A DNA stretch of 26,684 nucleotides from Acidisphaera sp035272265 (GCA_035272265.1 DATEQV010000281.1:1-26684), one strand, 5' to 3'; positions 1 to 7,778 are shown, counted from the first letter of the stretch. Made by a program: numbers and translations. The notes: a model not told the origin generated them from the letters alone.

Positions 1-1
1 G

Positions 2-247
2 GTGGTGATCACCATCGAGGAGGGGTCGGTGGGCGGCTTCGGGGCGGCGGTGATGCAGCACCTGTGCTGGGCGGGGCTGCTGGACGGCGGGCTGAAGCTG
101 CGCCCGATGGTGCTGCCCGACCGCTTCATCGAGCACGACACCCAGGCCCGGCAGATCGCCGACGCCGGCCTCGCGCCGAGCGACATCGTGCGCACGGCGC
201 TCGCAGCCTTGGGCGTACAGGCGCGGCCGGTGGCGGTGGCGCCATGA
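2..247 (+). CDS. dxs: 1-deoxy-D-xylulose-5-phosphate synthase, C-terminal end (partial)
   Basis: Only the last 81 codons are present; the gene begins before the window. The residues match the transketolase C-terminal domain of Dxs: the ITIEEGSVGGFGAAV stretch near the start, then a region ending in DRFIEHDTQARQ and a closing helix (GLAPSDIVRTALAAL). Dxs condenses pyruvate and glyceraldehyde-3-phosphate to DXP, the first step of the MEP isoprenoid pathway, in the cytoplasm. The catalytic and thiamine-diphosphate binding domains lie outside the window. The stop codon overlaps the next start (ATGA at 244-247), so translation is probably coupled to the hpnM-like gene. The context suggests that isoprenoid precursor supply is co-expressed with hopanoid genes. 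Confidence 0.93.
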   Translation: MVITIEEGSVGGFGAAVMQHLCWAGLLDGGLKLRPMVLPDRFIEHDTQARQIADAGLAPSDIVRTALAALGVQARPVAVAP

Positions 248-879
248 GCGGCCTCGGCCGCCGCGCCGCGCTGGGCGCCCTGCTCGGTGTGGTCGGGCTG
301 GCCGCAGGCGCGCCTGCCCGTGCCGCGACCATCTTGGAGGTGGGCGAGCCGATCGCTGCGTTCAACGACGCGCTGGTCGCGGTCATGAAGGCGGGCAAGA
401 CTACGTCGTTCCCAGAGCGCTACAACATCCTCGCCCCCGTGCTGGAGCGCACATTCGACCTGAACACTATTCTGCAGGGCTGCGTCGGCGCGCGCTGGTC
501 GTCGCTGATGGCCGAGGACCAGACGGCGCTGAGAACGGCCTTCACGGCGTTCACCGTTGCGACCTGGGTGGCGAATTTCGACGAATACAACGGCCAGCGC
601 TTCGACCTGTCGCCGACCCTGCGCGCGGTCGGCAACGACCAGATCGTCGAGGTCGTGATCCAGCGAATGAGCGGGGATTCGAAGAAGATCGACTACGTGA
701 TGCGCCAGGAAGGTTCGTCCTGGCGGGTGGTCGATGTGCTGCTGGACGGCACGATCAGCCGTGTGGCCGTACAGCGCTCGGATTTCCGCAGCCTGATTTC
801 CGGCGACAACGTGTCGGCGCTGATCACCAGCCTGCGCCAGAAGGTGTCCGACCTGTCGGGCGGCACGATGCATACGTGA
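244..879 (+). CDS. hpnM: HpnM-like MlaC/Ttg2D family periplasmic phospholipid/hopanoid-associated protein
   Basis: A 211-residue protein. It starts with a signal peptide (twin Arg near residues 6-7, then a hydrophobic Ala/Leu/Gly stretch ending around ARA at residue 28). The mature part has the MlaC/Ttg2 (toluene tolerance) pattern: an early FNDALVAVMKAG helix, then ERYNILAPVLERTFDLNTI, a WVANFDEYNGQRF segment and a C-terminal beta-rich part containing WRVVDVLLDGTI. MlaC proteins ferry lipids through the periplasm; the HpnM subfamily is found in hopanoid clusters. An ATG further upstream in the same frame would lie inside dxs and lacks a signal peptide, so the ATG at 244 is preferred. The family is clear. 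The hpnM name rests on the hpnI-hpnJ-hpnK neighbours. Confidence 0.85.
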   Translation: MSGLGRRAALGALLGVVGLAAGAPARAATILEVGEPIAAFNDALVAVMKAGKTTSFPERYNILAPVLERTFDLNTILQGCVGARWSSLMAEDQTALRTAFTAFTVATWVANFDEYNGQRFDLSPTLRAVGNDQIVEVVIQRMSGDSKKIDYVMRQEGSSWRVVDVLLDGTISRVAVQRSDFRSLISGDNVSALITSLRQKVSDLSGGTMHT

Positions 880-917
880 TGGTTGTGACGCCTGCGTTGC
901 ACAACGCGCTGCGGTTC

Positions 918-1010
918 ATCGTCATGCCGGGCGACGGCCCGGCATCCACGCCTTTGTCGGCGGCGCGAAAGGAAGGCGTGGATGGTCGGCCTGCGCCGAC
1001 AATGACGATG
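918..1010. repeat. Intergenic palindromic repeat (hairpin) between hpnM and hpnI
   Basis: This stretch folds on itself. The left end CATCGTCATG (918-927) pairs with CAATGACGATG (1000-1010), with one bulge. GGCATCCACGCCTT (940-953) pairs with AAGGCGTGGATG (973-984). An additional small GCCGGGC/GCCCGGC stem lies inside the left arm (926-942). It resembles the dispersed palindromic elements common between genes in alphaproteobacterial genomes. It fills most of the 160-bp gap between hpnM and hpnI, so it may act as an mRNA stabiliser or attenuator, or be a mobile repeat copy. Confidence 0.8.
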
Positions 1011-1039
1011 GAGGCCGAGCGGCTCGACGTCGCGCCGAC

Positions 1040-2209
1040 ATGATCGCGCTGGCGATCCCGTTGGGCTGCCTCGCCGTCGCCGGCGCGGTGCAGGCCGGCG
1101 TCGCCGCGGCCGGCCTGGCGCGCTTCGCCCGCCGGCCGCCGACGCCGCCGGTCGCGCTGCCGCCCGTCACCGTGCTCAAGCCGCTGTACGGCGCCGAGCC
1201 GATGCTGGAGGACGCGCTCGCCTCGTTCTGCGCGCAGGACTATCCCGAGTACCAGATCGTCTTCGGCGTGCATGCGTCCGAGGACCCGGCAATCGCGGTC
1301 GTGCGGCGCGTGGCCGCCCGGTTTCCGGCGCGCGACATCGCCGTCGTCGTGGACGCGACGGTGCACGGGCAGAACGGCAAGGTCGGCAACCTGATCAACA
1401 TGCTGCCGGAGGCGAAGCACGACGTGCTGCTGATCTCCGACAGCGACGTGCACGTGCAGCCCGACTACCTGCGCCGTCTCGCGGCGGCGCTGGAGCAGGA
1501 CGGCGTCGGCCTCGCCACCACGCTGTACGCCGGCCTGCCGGCGAGCCGCTCCATCCCGGCGCTGCTGGGCGCCTTGCAGATCACCGAGACTTTCCTGCCG
1601 GGCGCGCTGATGGCCCGCGCGTTGGGGCGGGAGGACTGCCTCGGCGCCTCGATGATGCTGCGCCGGCCGACGCTGGAGCGGGTCGGCGGGTTCCCCGCCC
1701 TGGTGGACCACCTCGCGGATGACCACATCCTCGGCGTGCTCGTGCGTCAGACAGGCCTGTCGGTGCGGCTGGCCGACACCGTTCCGGCGACCACGGTGCC
1801 GGAGTCGAGTTTCCGCGCGTTGCTGCGCCACGAGCTGCGTTGGTCGCGCACCATCCGCACGCTGGCGCCGCTCGCCCACCTCGCCTCCGCGGTGCAATAT
1901 CCGATCGCGCTGGCGCTGCTGGCGCTGGTCGTCGCGCCGTCGGTCTGGACCGTCGCCCTCGCGCTCGGCGTGTGGGCGGTGCGTGCGTCGGCCGCGGCCG
2001 CCGTGGCGCGTGCGCTGCGCCCGAAGCTCGGCCGGCTTGCATCGCGGCCCGCACTCTGGCTTCTGCCGCTGCGCGACGTACTGTCGCTGGCCGTGACGGC
2101 CGCAAGCTTCGCGGGACGCCGGGTCGACTGGCGCGGGCAGTCCATGCTCGCCGACGGCATTCCGCCTGAAATCACACTCGGCCACGTGCCGGAGGTTATC
2201 CGCCCATGA
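1040..2209 (+). CDS. hpnI: Hopanoid glycosyltransferase HpnI (ceramide glucosyltransferase-like, GT2/GT21)
   Basis: A 389-residue membrane-associated glycosyltransferase. It has an N-terminal transmembrane helix (about residues 2-27), then a GT-A fold starting at PPVTVLKPLYGAEPMLEDAL. A DSD metal/nucleotide-sugar motif sits near residues 134-136 (LLISDSDVHV), an ADDHILG acidic motif near 225-231, and a HELRWSRTIR segment near 265 matches the R/Q-x-x-RW region of ceramide glucosyltransferases. Hydrophobic helices near the C-terminus should anchor it. In Burkholderia, HpnI adds N-acetylglucosamine to bacteriohopanetetrol. The gene overlaps hpnJ by 4 bp (ATGA at 2206-2209). The start is weakly supported because no good ribosome binding site lies close upstream, but the N-terminal helix argues for it. 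Confidence 0.92.
   Translation: MIALAIPLGCLAVAGAVQAGVAAAGLARFARRPPTPPVALPPVTVLKPLYGAEPMLEDALASFCAQDYPEYQIVFGVHASEDPAIAVVRRVAARFPARDIAVVVDATVHGQNGKVGNLINMLPEAKHDVLLISDSDVHVQPDYLRRLAAALEQDGVGLATTLYAGLPASRSIPALLGALQITETFLPGALMARALGREDCLGASMMLRRPTLERVGGFPALVDHLADDHILGVLVRQTGLSVRLADTVPATTVPESSFRALLRHELRWSRTIRTLAPLAHLASAVQYPIALALLALVVAPSVWTVALALGVWAVRASAAAAVARALRPKLGRLASRPALWLLPLRDVLSLAVTAASFAGRRVDWRGQSMLADGIPPEITLGHVPEVIRP
2191..2196 (+). promoter_or_regulatory. Ribosome binding site of hpnJ inside hpnI
   Basis: GGAGGT lies 9 nt before the hpnJ ATG at 2206, inside the last codons of hpnI. It supports this start for hpnJ and translational coupling of the two genes. Confidence 0.75.
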
Positions 2210-3648
2210 GTTCGACCACTTCGACCATGAAGACGTTGTTCCTGCATCCGCCGTCCTTCGACGGCTTCGACGGCGGGGCGGGCTCGCGCTACCAGGCGCG
2301 GCGCGAGATCAAGTCGTTCTGGTTCCCCACCTGGCTCGCGCAGCCGGCCGCGCTGGTGCCCGGCAGCAAGCTGATCGACGCGCCGCCCGCGCGCATCGGG
2401 CTGGATGCCGTCACCGCGCAGGCGCGCGATTACGAGCTGTGCGTGATCCACACCTCGACGCCGTCGTTCGCCTCCGACGTGCAGGTGGCCGAGGCACTGA
2501 AGACCGCGAACCCGTCGCTGAAGGTCGGCTTCGTCGGCGCCAAGGTGGCGGTGCAGCCGGCGGAGAGCCTGCGCCAGGGTGCGGCGATCGACTTCGTCGC
2601 GCGCAACGAGTTCGACTTCACCATCAAGGAAGTCGCGGAGGGCCGCGACTACGCGGACGTCGACGGCATCTCGTGGCGACGCGACGGCCAGATCGTTCAC
2701 AACCGCGACCGCGCGATCCTGGAGGACATGGACCAGCTGCCGTTCGTCACCGACGTATACGCGCGCGACCTGCGGATCGAGGACTATTTCATCGGTTATC
2801 TGCTGCACCCGTACGTCTCGCTGTACACCGGGCGGGGCTGCAAGAGCCGCTGCACGTTCTGCCTGTGGCCGCAAACGGTGGGCGGCCACCGGTACCGCGT
2901 GCGCTCACCCGGACACGTCGCAGAAGAGATCGCGCATGCGCAGAAGCTGTTTCCGAACGTGCGAGAATTCTTCTTCGACGACGACACGTTCACCGACAAC
3001 CTGCCCCGGGCCGAGGCGATCGCGAAGGAGCTCGGCAAGCTCGGCGTGACGTGGTCGTGCAACGCCAAGGCGAACGTGCCGCGCGAGACGTTGCACGTGC
3101 TGAAGGATAACGGCCTGCGGCTGCTGCTGGTGGGCTACGAGAGCGGCAACCAGCAGATCCTGCACAACATCAAGAAGGGGATGAGGATCGAGGTGGCGCG
3201 CCGCTTCACGCGCGACTGCCACGATCTGGGCATCAAGATCCACGGCACCTTCATCCTCGGCCTGCCGGGCGAGACGAAGGAGACGATCGAGGAGACCATC
3301 CGGTTCGCCACCGACATCAACCCGCACACCATCCAGGTGTCGCTCGCCGCGCCCTATCCCGGCACGCACCTGTATCAGGAGGCGCTGGACAACGGCTGGC
3401 TGGATGAGTCGCACGCCGAGCTGGTGGACGACCACGGCATCCAGATCGCGCCGCTGCACTACCCGCATTTGAGCCACACGGAAATCTTTGACAGCGTGGA
3501 GACGTTCTACAAGCGATTCTACTTCCGAGCGCCGAAGATCGCCTCGATCGTCGGCGAGATGGCGCGCAGCCCGCAGATGCTGAAGCGCCGCCTGCGCGAG
3601 GGCGTGGAGTTCTTCCAGTTCCTGCGCGAGCGGCACAAGGCGGCGTAG
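2206..3648 (+). CDS. hpnJ: Hopanoid biosynthesis B12-binding-type radical SAM protein HpnJ
   Basis: A 480-residue radical SAM enzyme. The N-terminal 180 residues look like a B12-binding-type Rossmann domain (for example YELCVIHTSTPSFASDVQVA near 76-95). The radical SAM core follows, with the 4Fe-4S cluster motif CKSRCTFC (Cys212, Cys216, Cys219) and a downstream FFFDDDTFTDN strand. A C-terminal helical part contains MLKRRLREGVEFFQFLRERH. HpnJ is the enzyme linked to contraction of the glucosamine ring of BHT-glucosamine into the cyclitol ether. It overlaps hpnI by 4 bp, and hpnK follows after 33 bp, so the three act as one transcription unit. Length and motifs are normal for the family. Confidence 0.94.
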   Translation: MSSTTSTMKTLFLHPPSFDGFDGGAGSRYQARREIKSFWFPTWLAQPAALVPGSKLIDAPPARIGLDAVTAQARDYELCVIHTSTPSFASDVQVAEALKTANPSLKVGFVGAKVAVQPAESLRQGAAIDFVARNEFDFTIKEVAEGRDYADVDGISWRRDGQIVHNRDRAILEDMDQLPFVTDVYARDLRIEDYFIGYLLHPYVSLYTGRGCKSRCTFCLWPQTVGGHRYRVRSPGHVAEEIAHAQKLFPNVREFFFDDDTFTDNLPRAEAIAKELGKLGVTWSCNAKANVPRETLHVLKDNGLRLLLVGYESGNQQILHNIKKGMRIEVARRFTRDCHDLGIKIHGTFILGLPGETKETIEETIRFATDINPHTIQVSLAAPYPGTHLYQEALDNGWLDESHAELVDDHGIQIAPLHYPHLSHTEIFDSVETFYKRFYFRAPKIASIVGEMARSPQMLKRRLREGVEFFQFLRERHKAA

Positions 3649-3681
3649 GTTTTGGTTGCGCGATAGCTGACCCTCGTCCGA

Positions 3682-4533
3682 GTGGCGGGCAGAGAGGTCA
3701 CCTTCACCGCCGATGATTTCGGGCTCTCCATCGCGGTCAACGAAGCGGTGGAGGACGCGCACCGGCGCGGCGTGCTGGACGCGGCCAGCCTGATGGTCGC
3801 CGGTCCCGCGGCGGAAGATGCGGTGGCGCGGGCGAAGCTTCTGCCGGACCTGCAGGTCGGGCTGCACATCGTCGCCGTCGAAGGCCCGTGCGTGCTGCCG
3901 TATGCTGAGCTGCGCGCCATCGCCGGCCCTGACGGGCGCCTGCCCCCGCAGCAGGTCGAGCTCGCATTCCGCTACGCGATGTCGCGGCAGGCCCGCGAGC
4001 AGCTCGCGCGCGAGATCCGCGCCCAGTTCGCGGCATTCGCGGCGACTGGCCTGACGCTCGGCCACGCGGACGCGCACAAGCACATGCACCTGCATCCCGT
4101 CGTCGGCACGACGGTCATCGGCACCGGCCGCGAGTTCGGGCTGACCCGGCTGCGGGTCCCGGCCGAGCCGCCGGCCGTGATGCGCGCCTGCGGCGAACGG
4201 CCGACGTTCGGCGACCGCGCCTTGCACGCCTGGACCGGCTGGCTGCGCACCGCGGCGCGTCGCGCCGGCCTGCAGACCACCGACCATTGTTTCGGACTGC
4301 GGTGGAGCGGGCACGTCACCGCCGAGCGCCTGACGCTGCTGGCCCGCCACCTGCCGCCGGGGAGCAGCGAAATCTACCTGCATCCGGCGACCGGCCGCGC
4401 CCCGGAGCTGGCGCGTTGGATGCTCGGCTATGAGCACGAGGCGGAATACCGGGCGCTGCTCGACCCCGAGGTGGCGCGGGCGTTCGGCCGCGCGGCGCGC
4501 ATTGGCGCGACTCGCGCCGCTACCGCAAGTTGA
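3682..4533 (+). CDS. hpnK: Hopanoid biosynthesis deacetylase HpnK (ChbG/YdjC family)
   Basis: A 283-residue member of the YdjC/ChbG carbohydrate deacetylase family. Expected metal and catalytic residues are visible: TADDFG (Asp11, Asp12), GLHI (His62), and a His-rich strand HADAHKHMHLHP (about 128-139). The family removes N-acetyl groups from sugars using a divalent metal. In hopanoid clusters HpnK deacetylates N-acetylglucosaminyl-BHT to BHT-glucosamine, between the HpnI and HpnJ steps. The start is GTG at 3682; no good Shine-Dalgarno sequence is visible, but there is no other start before the conserved TFTADDFG strand. It probably shares a message with hpnI-hpnJ. Confidence 0.92.
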   Translation: MAGREVTFTADDFGLSIAVNEAVEDAHRRGVLDAASLMVAGPAAEDAVARAKLLPDLQVGLHIVAVEGPCVLPYAELRAIAGPDGRLPPQQVELAFRYAMSRQAREQLAREIRAQFAAFAATGLTLGHADAHKHMHLHPVVGTTVIGTGREFGLTRLRVPAEPPAVMRACGERPTFGDRALHAWTGWLRTAARRAGLQTTDHCFGLRWSGHVTAERLTLLARHLPPGSSEIYLHPATGRAPELARWMLGYEHEAEYRALLDPEVARAFGRAARIGATRAATAS

Positions 4534-4618
4534 CCCCGCCTGCGCCGGAAAATAGGTTCCGCGCGGGCCGAAGGGTCCCGATCCAGACGACCGAACCCGC
4601 CATCGAAAGGAACCGCGC

Positions 4619-5452
4619 ATGAGCCGCGTCCGACACGATCTCGTCACACGCCTCTGGCGCGGCCGGGACCCGTTCCTGGACCTGCCGCCTGACCTGCGCG
4701 AGGTCGACATGCGTGGCGCCTCGCAGGGCCATGCCTTCATCGGACCGGCCGTCGCGGCCGCGCATCCGGGCGTCGTCGTCGATGTCGGCGCGGGCAAGGG
4801 CGGATCGACCATCGCGTTCGCACGCGAGCTGCGCAACGGCCGCATGAACGCGGTGGTGGTTGCGGTCGACACCTTCCTCGGCGACGTGACCGACTGGGGG
4901 AGCGACGACGAGTTCGAGGGGATGGAGTACGAAGCGGGCCGGTCCTCGCTGTATCCGCGCTTCGTCAGCAACGTCCTGCAGGCGGGCCTGGGCAATTTCG
5001 TGCTGCCGCTGACGCTGGACGCCACGTCCGCTGCGGCGCTGTTCGCGCAGTTCGGCATCCCCGCCAGCGTCGTGCACCTGGACGCCGGCGACGATGCGGC
5101 GTCGATCCGTTCGTATCTCGAAGCGTGGTGGCCGCTGCTGGCACCCGGCGGCGTGCTGATCGGCGGCCCGTGCGGCGAGGGCCACGAGGTCGCGCGGCAG
5201 GCCTACGAGTCGTTCTTCTCGTCGCACGGCGTGCAAGCGAGCTTCCAGGACGGCAAGTGCCGCGCGACCAAGCCGGGCGGTCCGGCGGCCGCAGCGTCCG
5301 CGCCGACCGCGGCGGCGTCGCCCCCGTCTGCGGCCCCCGCGCCCGCGCAGGAGCCTCAGCCGGCTGGCGCGGAGGGCGGGGAGGAAGCGCGGAAGGTGGC
5401 GAGCAGCTTCCGCCTCGGCGGCCGCCCGGTGGCGCGCCCTGAGGGTACCTGA
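4619..5452 (+). CDS. Class I SAM-dependent methyltransferase with Pro/Ala-rich C-terminal tail
   Basis: A 277-residue protein with a Rossmann methyltransferase core. Motif I is VVVDVGAGKGG (about 52-62), an acidic residue follows at the end of beta 2 (AVDTFLG, Asp84), and VVHLDAGDD (151-159) occupies the motif IV region. A WWPLLAPGGVLIGG strand-turn (170-183) is typical of the Methyltransf_24 type. After about residue 218 the sequence becomes a low-complexity Pro/Ala tail, then a short basic end (SFRLGGRPVARPEG). The substrate cannot be read from the sequence. GAAAGGAA (4605-4612) precedes the ATG by 6 nt and fixes the start. It lies 85 bp after hpnK on the same strand and may belong to that operon or begin a new one. 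Confidence 0.8.
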   Translation: MSRVRHDLVTRLWRGRDPFLDLPPDLREVDMRGASQGHAFIGPAVAAAHPGVVVDVGAGKGGSTIAFARELRNGRMNAVVVAVDTFLGDVTDWGSDDEFEGMEYEAGRSSLYPRFVSNVLQAGLGNFVLPLTLDATSAAALFAQFGIPASVVHLDAGDDAASIRSYLEAWWPLLAPGGVLIGGPCGEGHEVARQAYESFFSSHGVQASFQDGKCRATKPGGPAAAASAPTAAASPPSAAPAPAQEPQPAGAEGGEEARKVASSFRLGGRPVARPEGT

Positions 5453-5575
5453 CCCCGGGGACCCGGCGCAGGCACCCGAGCCGCGCGACCGATCGCGCCG
5501 TGCGAGGCTGACCTTGTGCAAGGCGTTCGCAACGAGCGGGCGCGCGGTGCCAGGCCGCGCGCCCTTCGTCCGTTC

Positions 5576-5581
5576 GAGGAG
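5576..5581 (+). promoter_or_regulatory. Ribosome binding site favouring a TTG start for the agmatinase-family gene
   Basis: GAGGAG lies 6 nt before TTG at 5588. The longer frame opens with GTG at 5516 but adds 24 Arg/Ala-rich residues with no family similarity. This site therefore favours the shorter protein. Confidence 0.6.
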
Positions 5582-5587
5582 ACGCAG

Positions 5588-6586
5588 TTGGCGAAGACCC
5601 CGGCGCACTACACCGACATGGCGGACCCGCAGGCGCAGCCGCGCTACACGGGCATCCCGACGTTCTTTCGAGTGCCCTACGCTGACACTCCCGACGGCGT
5701 GGATATCGGCATCGTCGGCGTGCCGTTCGACGGCGGCGTCACCAACCGCTCTGGCACGCGGCACGGTCCGCGCGCGGTGCGCGACCAGTCGAGCCTGCTG
5801 CGCCGGATCAACTCGGCGACCGGCGTCGCGCCGTTCGGAATGGCCCGCGTGCGCGACCTCGGCGACTGCTGGATCGAGCGCCCGTTCGAGCTGACCGGCG
5901 CACAGGCGGAGATCGCCGGCTATTTCACGCAGATCGTGCAGGCGGGGGTGACGCCGCTGTCGGTCGGCGGCGACCATTCGATCAGCCTGCCGATCCTGCG
6001 CGCGGTGGCGGGCCGGCACGGCAAGGTCGGCATGGTGCATGTCGACGCGCATTGCGACACCGGCGGCGACTATCTTGGCTCGAGCTACCATCATGGCGCG
6101 CCGTTCTCCCGCGCGGTGGACGAGGGCTTGCTCGATCCCGCGCGCGTCATCCAGATCGGCATACGCGGCACCACCAACGATCCCGAGATGTGGTCGTTCA
6201 GCACCCGCCACGGCATGCGGGTGCTCGGCATCGACGAGTTCTGCGACCAGGGCTGGCGCTTCGCGGCCGAGGAGACGCGGCGGATCGCCTGCGGACCCGT
6301 CTATTTGAGCTTCGACATCGACGCGCTCGATCCGTCGCAGGCGCCCGGCACCGGCACGCCCGAGGCGGGCGGGATCACGATGATCGAGGCGCTGCGCCTG
6401 CTGCGCGCGCTGCGCGGGCTGGATTTCGTCGGCGCGGATCTGGTCGAGGTGTCGCCGCCATTCGACGTCGGCACGCTGACGGCGTTCAACGGCGCGTCGG
6501 TGCTGTTCGAGCTTCTGTGCCTGCTGGCCGAGGCGCGGTCGCGCCGCGCCAAACCGGATCAGGTGAGGGTGCGCAATGGAGGCTGA
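5588..6586 (+). CDS. speB: Agmatinase-family ureohydrolase
   Basis: From the TTG at 5588 the protein has 332 residues, the usual length of the arginase/agmatinase family. All six Mn ligands expected are present: GGDHS (His130), HVDAHCD (Asp153, His155, Asp157) and SFDIDALDP (Asp243, Asp245). These enzymes hydrolyse a guanidino group to release urea; agmatine to putrescine is the most common reaction. The N-terminal GVPFDGG and SGTRHGPRAVR segments favour agmatinase or guanidinobutyrase over arginase, but the substrate cannot be settled from sequence alone. The next gene starts within its last 11 bp, so the two are translationally coupled. The position behind hpnK is unusual for a polyamine gene. 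A longer GTG start at 5516 is possible but less likely. Confidence 0.88.
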   Translation: MAKTPAHYTDMADPQAQPRYTGIPTFFRVPYADTPDGVDIGIVGVPFDGGVTNRSGTRHGPRAVRDQSSLLRRINSATGVAPFGMARVRDLGDCWIERPFELTGAQAEIAGYFTQIVQAGVTPLSVGGDHSISLPILRAVAGRHGKVGMVHVDAHCDTGGDYLGSSYHHGAPFSRAVDEGLLDPARVIQIGIRGTTNDPEMWSFSTRHGMRVLGIDEFCDQGWRFAAEETRRIACGPVYLSFDIDALDPSQAPGTGTPEAGGITMIEALRLLRALRGLDFVGADLVEVSPPFDVGTLTAFNGASVLFELLCLLAEARSRRAKPDQVRVRNGG

Positions 6587-7778
6587 CGTACTCATCAACG
6601 TGGCGCTCAACAAGCCGGCGTCGCAGAGCTCGCTCGCGCCCTGGTCGCACGGCAGCACGCCCGAGGACGATGCACGCGGCGCCAACAACGGCATGATCAC
6701 CGGGGAGATGGGTTTCCACACCCAGTGCGAGACGAATCCCTGGTGGCAGGTCGATCTGGAAGACGACTACCTTGTCGAGCGGTTCGAGATCTTCAACCGG
6801 CAGCACTGCGCCGAATGGCTCCTGCACTTCAGCATCCTTGCCTCGCGCGACGGCCAGACCTGGCTGACCGTGTTCACCAAGTCCGACGACAGCGTGTTCG
6901 GCCAAGTGCGCGGCCTTCCGTTCGTGGTCACCTTGCCGGAGGCTCGGGTCGCCCGCTACATCCGCGTCCGGCTGGACGGCACCGAATTTCTGCACTTCGA
7001 CGAATTCCGCGCCTTCGGGAAGGCGCTCGACCCGGAAGCACACGCGCGGCTTGTGCAAGCGAATGCCGAGCGTGACGGGATCCCCCCGGGGCGGACCGGC
7101 CATTGGGCACAGATCGACCAGTTCGAGGTTCTCTTCGACTCCGTCAACTATGACCCGGATATCCAGTACGCTCTGGCCATCGGCGACTACGAAAGCCCTG
7201 AGCGCAAGGTCGTCAAGCGAATCATCGAACCGCACGACCGGATCATCGAGGCGGGAACGGCAATCGGTCTCGTCGCGATGACAGGGGCTTCGATCGTGGG
7301 TGCCGAGGCCGTTCTGACCTTTGATGCCAACCCGGCGATCGCAGCGGATGCGCGGACCAATTTCCGGCGCAATGGGCTGGACGGCATCCAGTCGCGCGTA
7401 GGCGTGCTGCGCAACGAACGCCGCATGATGGGAGGCGAAGCCAGCGTCGATTTTTTCGTCTGCAAGAAATTCTGGATGTCACGCCTGGATGCGGCATCCG
7501 ATCCCGACGTGATCCGGGTGGAAAAGGTGCCGGTGTTCTGCCTTGAGGCGGAGATCCGAAACCATGCCGCGAACGTGCTGATCTGCGACATCGAAGGCGG
7601 CGAATACGACCTGCTCTACGAGGCGGAGCTGGCGAGCATCAACAAGATCCTGATCGAAACCCATTACTGGGCGGCCGGCAAGCGCCGGATCGACAAGCTG
7701 ATGCGCCTGCTCATCCTCGAGGGGTTTTCGCTCGACCTCGATCATTCGTGCGGACACATCTCGCTGCTGACGCGCTGA
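6576..7778 (+). CDS. Discoidin (F5/8 type C) domain fused to FkbM-family methyltransferase
   Basis: A 400-residue two-domain protein. Residues 7-148 resemble a bacterial discoidin/F5-8C carbohydrate-binding domain: NVALNKPASQSS at the start, NPWWQVDLEDDYLVERFEIF in the middle, and VARYIRVRLDGTEFLHFDEF at the end. Residues 190-400 look like an FkbM methyltransferase: IIEAGTAIGLVAM is SAM motif I, VLTFDANPAIAADARTNF is motif II, and VLICDIEGGEYDLLYEAEL is the typical FkbM acidic signature. There is no signal peptide, so it is probably cytoplasmic. AGGTGAGGG (6561-6569) lies 6 nt before the ATG, which overlaps the ureohydrolase gene by 11 bp. FkbM enzymes O-methylate sugars or polyketides. A sugar-bearing lipid or glycan substrate is inferred from the binding domain. 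Confidence 0.85.
   Translation: MEADVLINVALNKPASQSSLAPWSHGSTPEDDARGANNGMITGEMGFHTQCETNPWWQVDLEDDYLVERFEIFNRQHCAEWLLHFSILASRDGQTWLTVFTKSDDSVFGQVRGLPFVVTLPEARVARYIRVRLDGTEFLHFDEFRAFGKALDPEAHARLVQANAERDGIPPGRTGHWAQIDQFEVLFDSVNYDPDIQYALAIGDYESPERKVVKRIIEPHDRIIEAGTAIGLVAMTGASIVGAEAVLTFDANPAIAADARTNFRRNGLDGIQSRVGVLRNERRMMGGEASVDFFVCKKFWMSRLDAASDPDVIRVEKVPVFCLEAEIRNHAANVLICDIEGGEYDLLYEAELASINKILIETHYWAAGKRRIDKLMRLLILEGFSLDLDHSCGHISLLTR

Noticed and set aside
2905..5058. Open frame of 717 codons on the - strand
   Set aside because: It runs opposite hpnJ, hpnK and the methyltransferase gene, crosses gene boundaries, and has a low-complexity Arg/Gln/His-rich product.
4520..6721. Open frame of 733 codons on the - strand
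   Set aside because: It is antisense to the methyltransferase and ureohydrolase genes; the product is Arg/Ala/His-rich without motifs.
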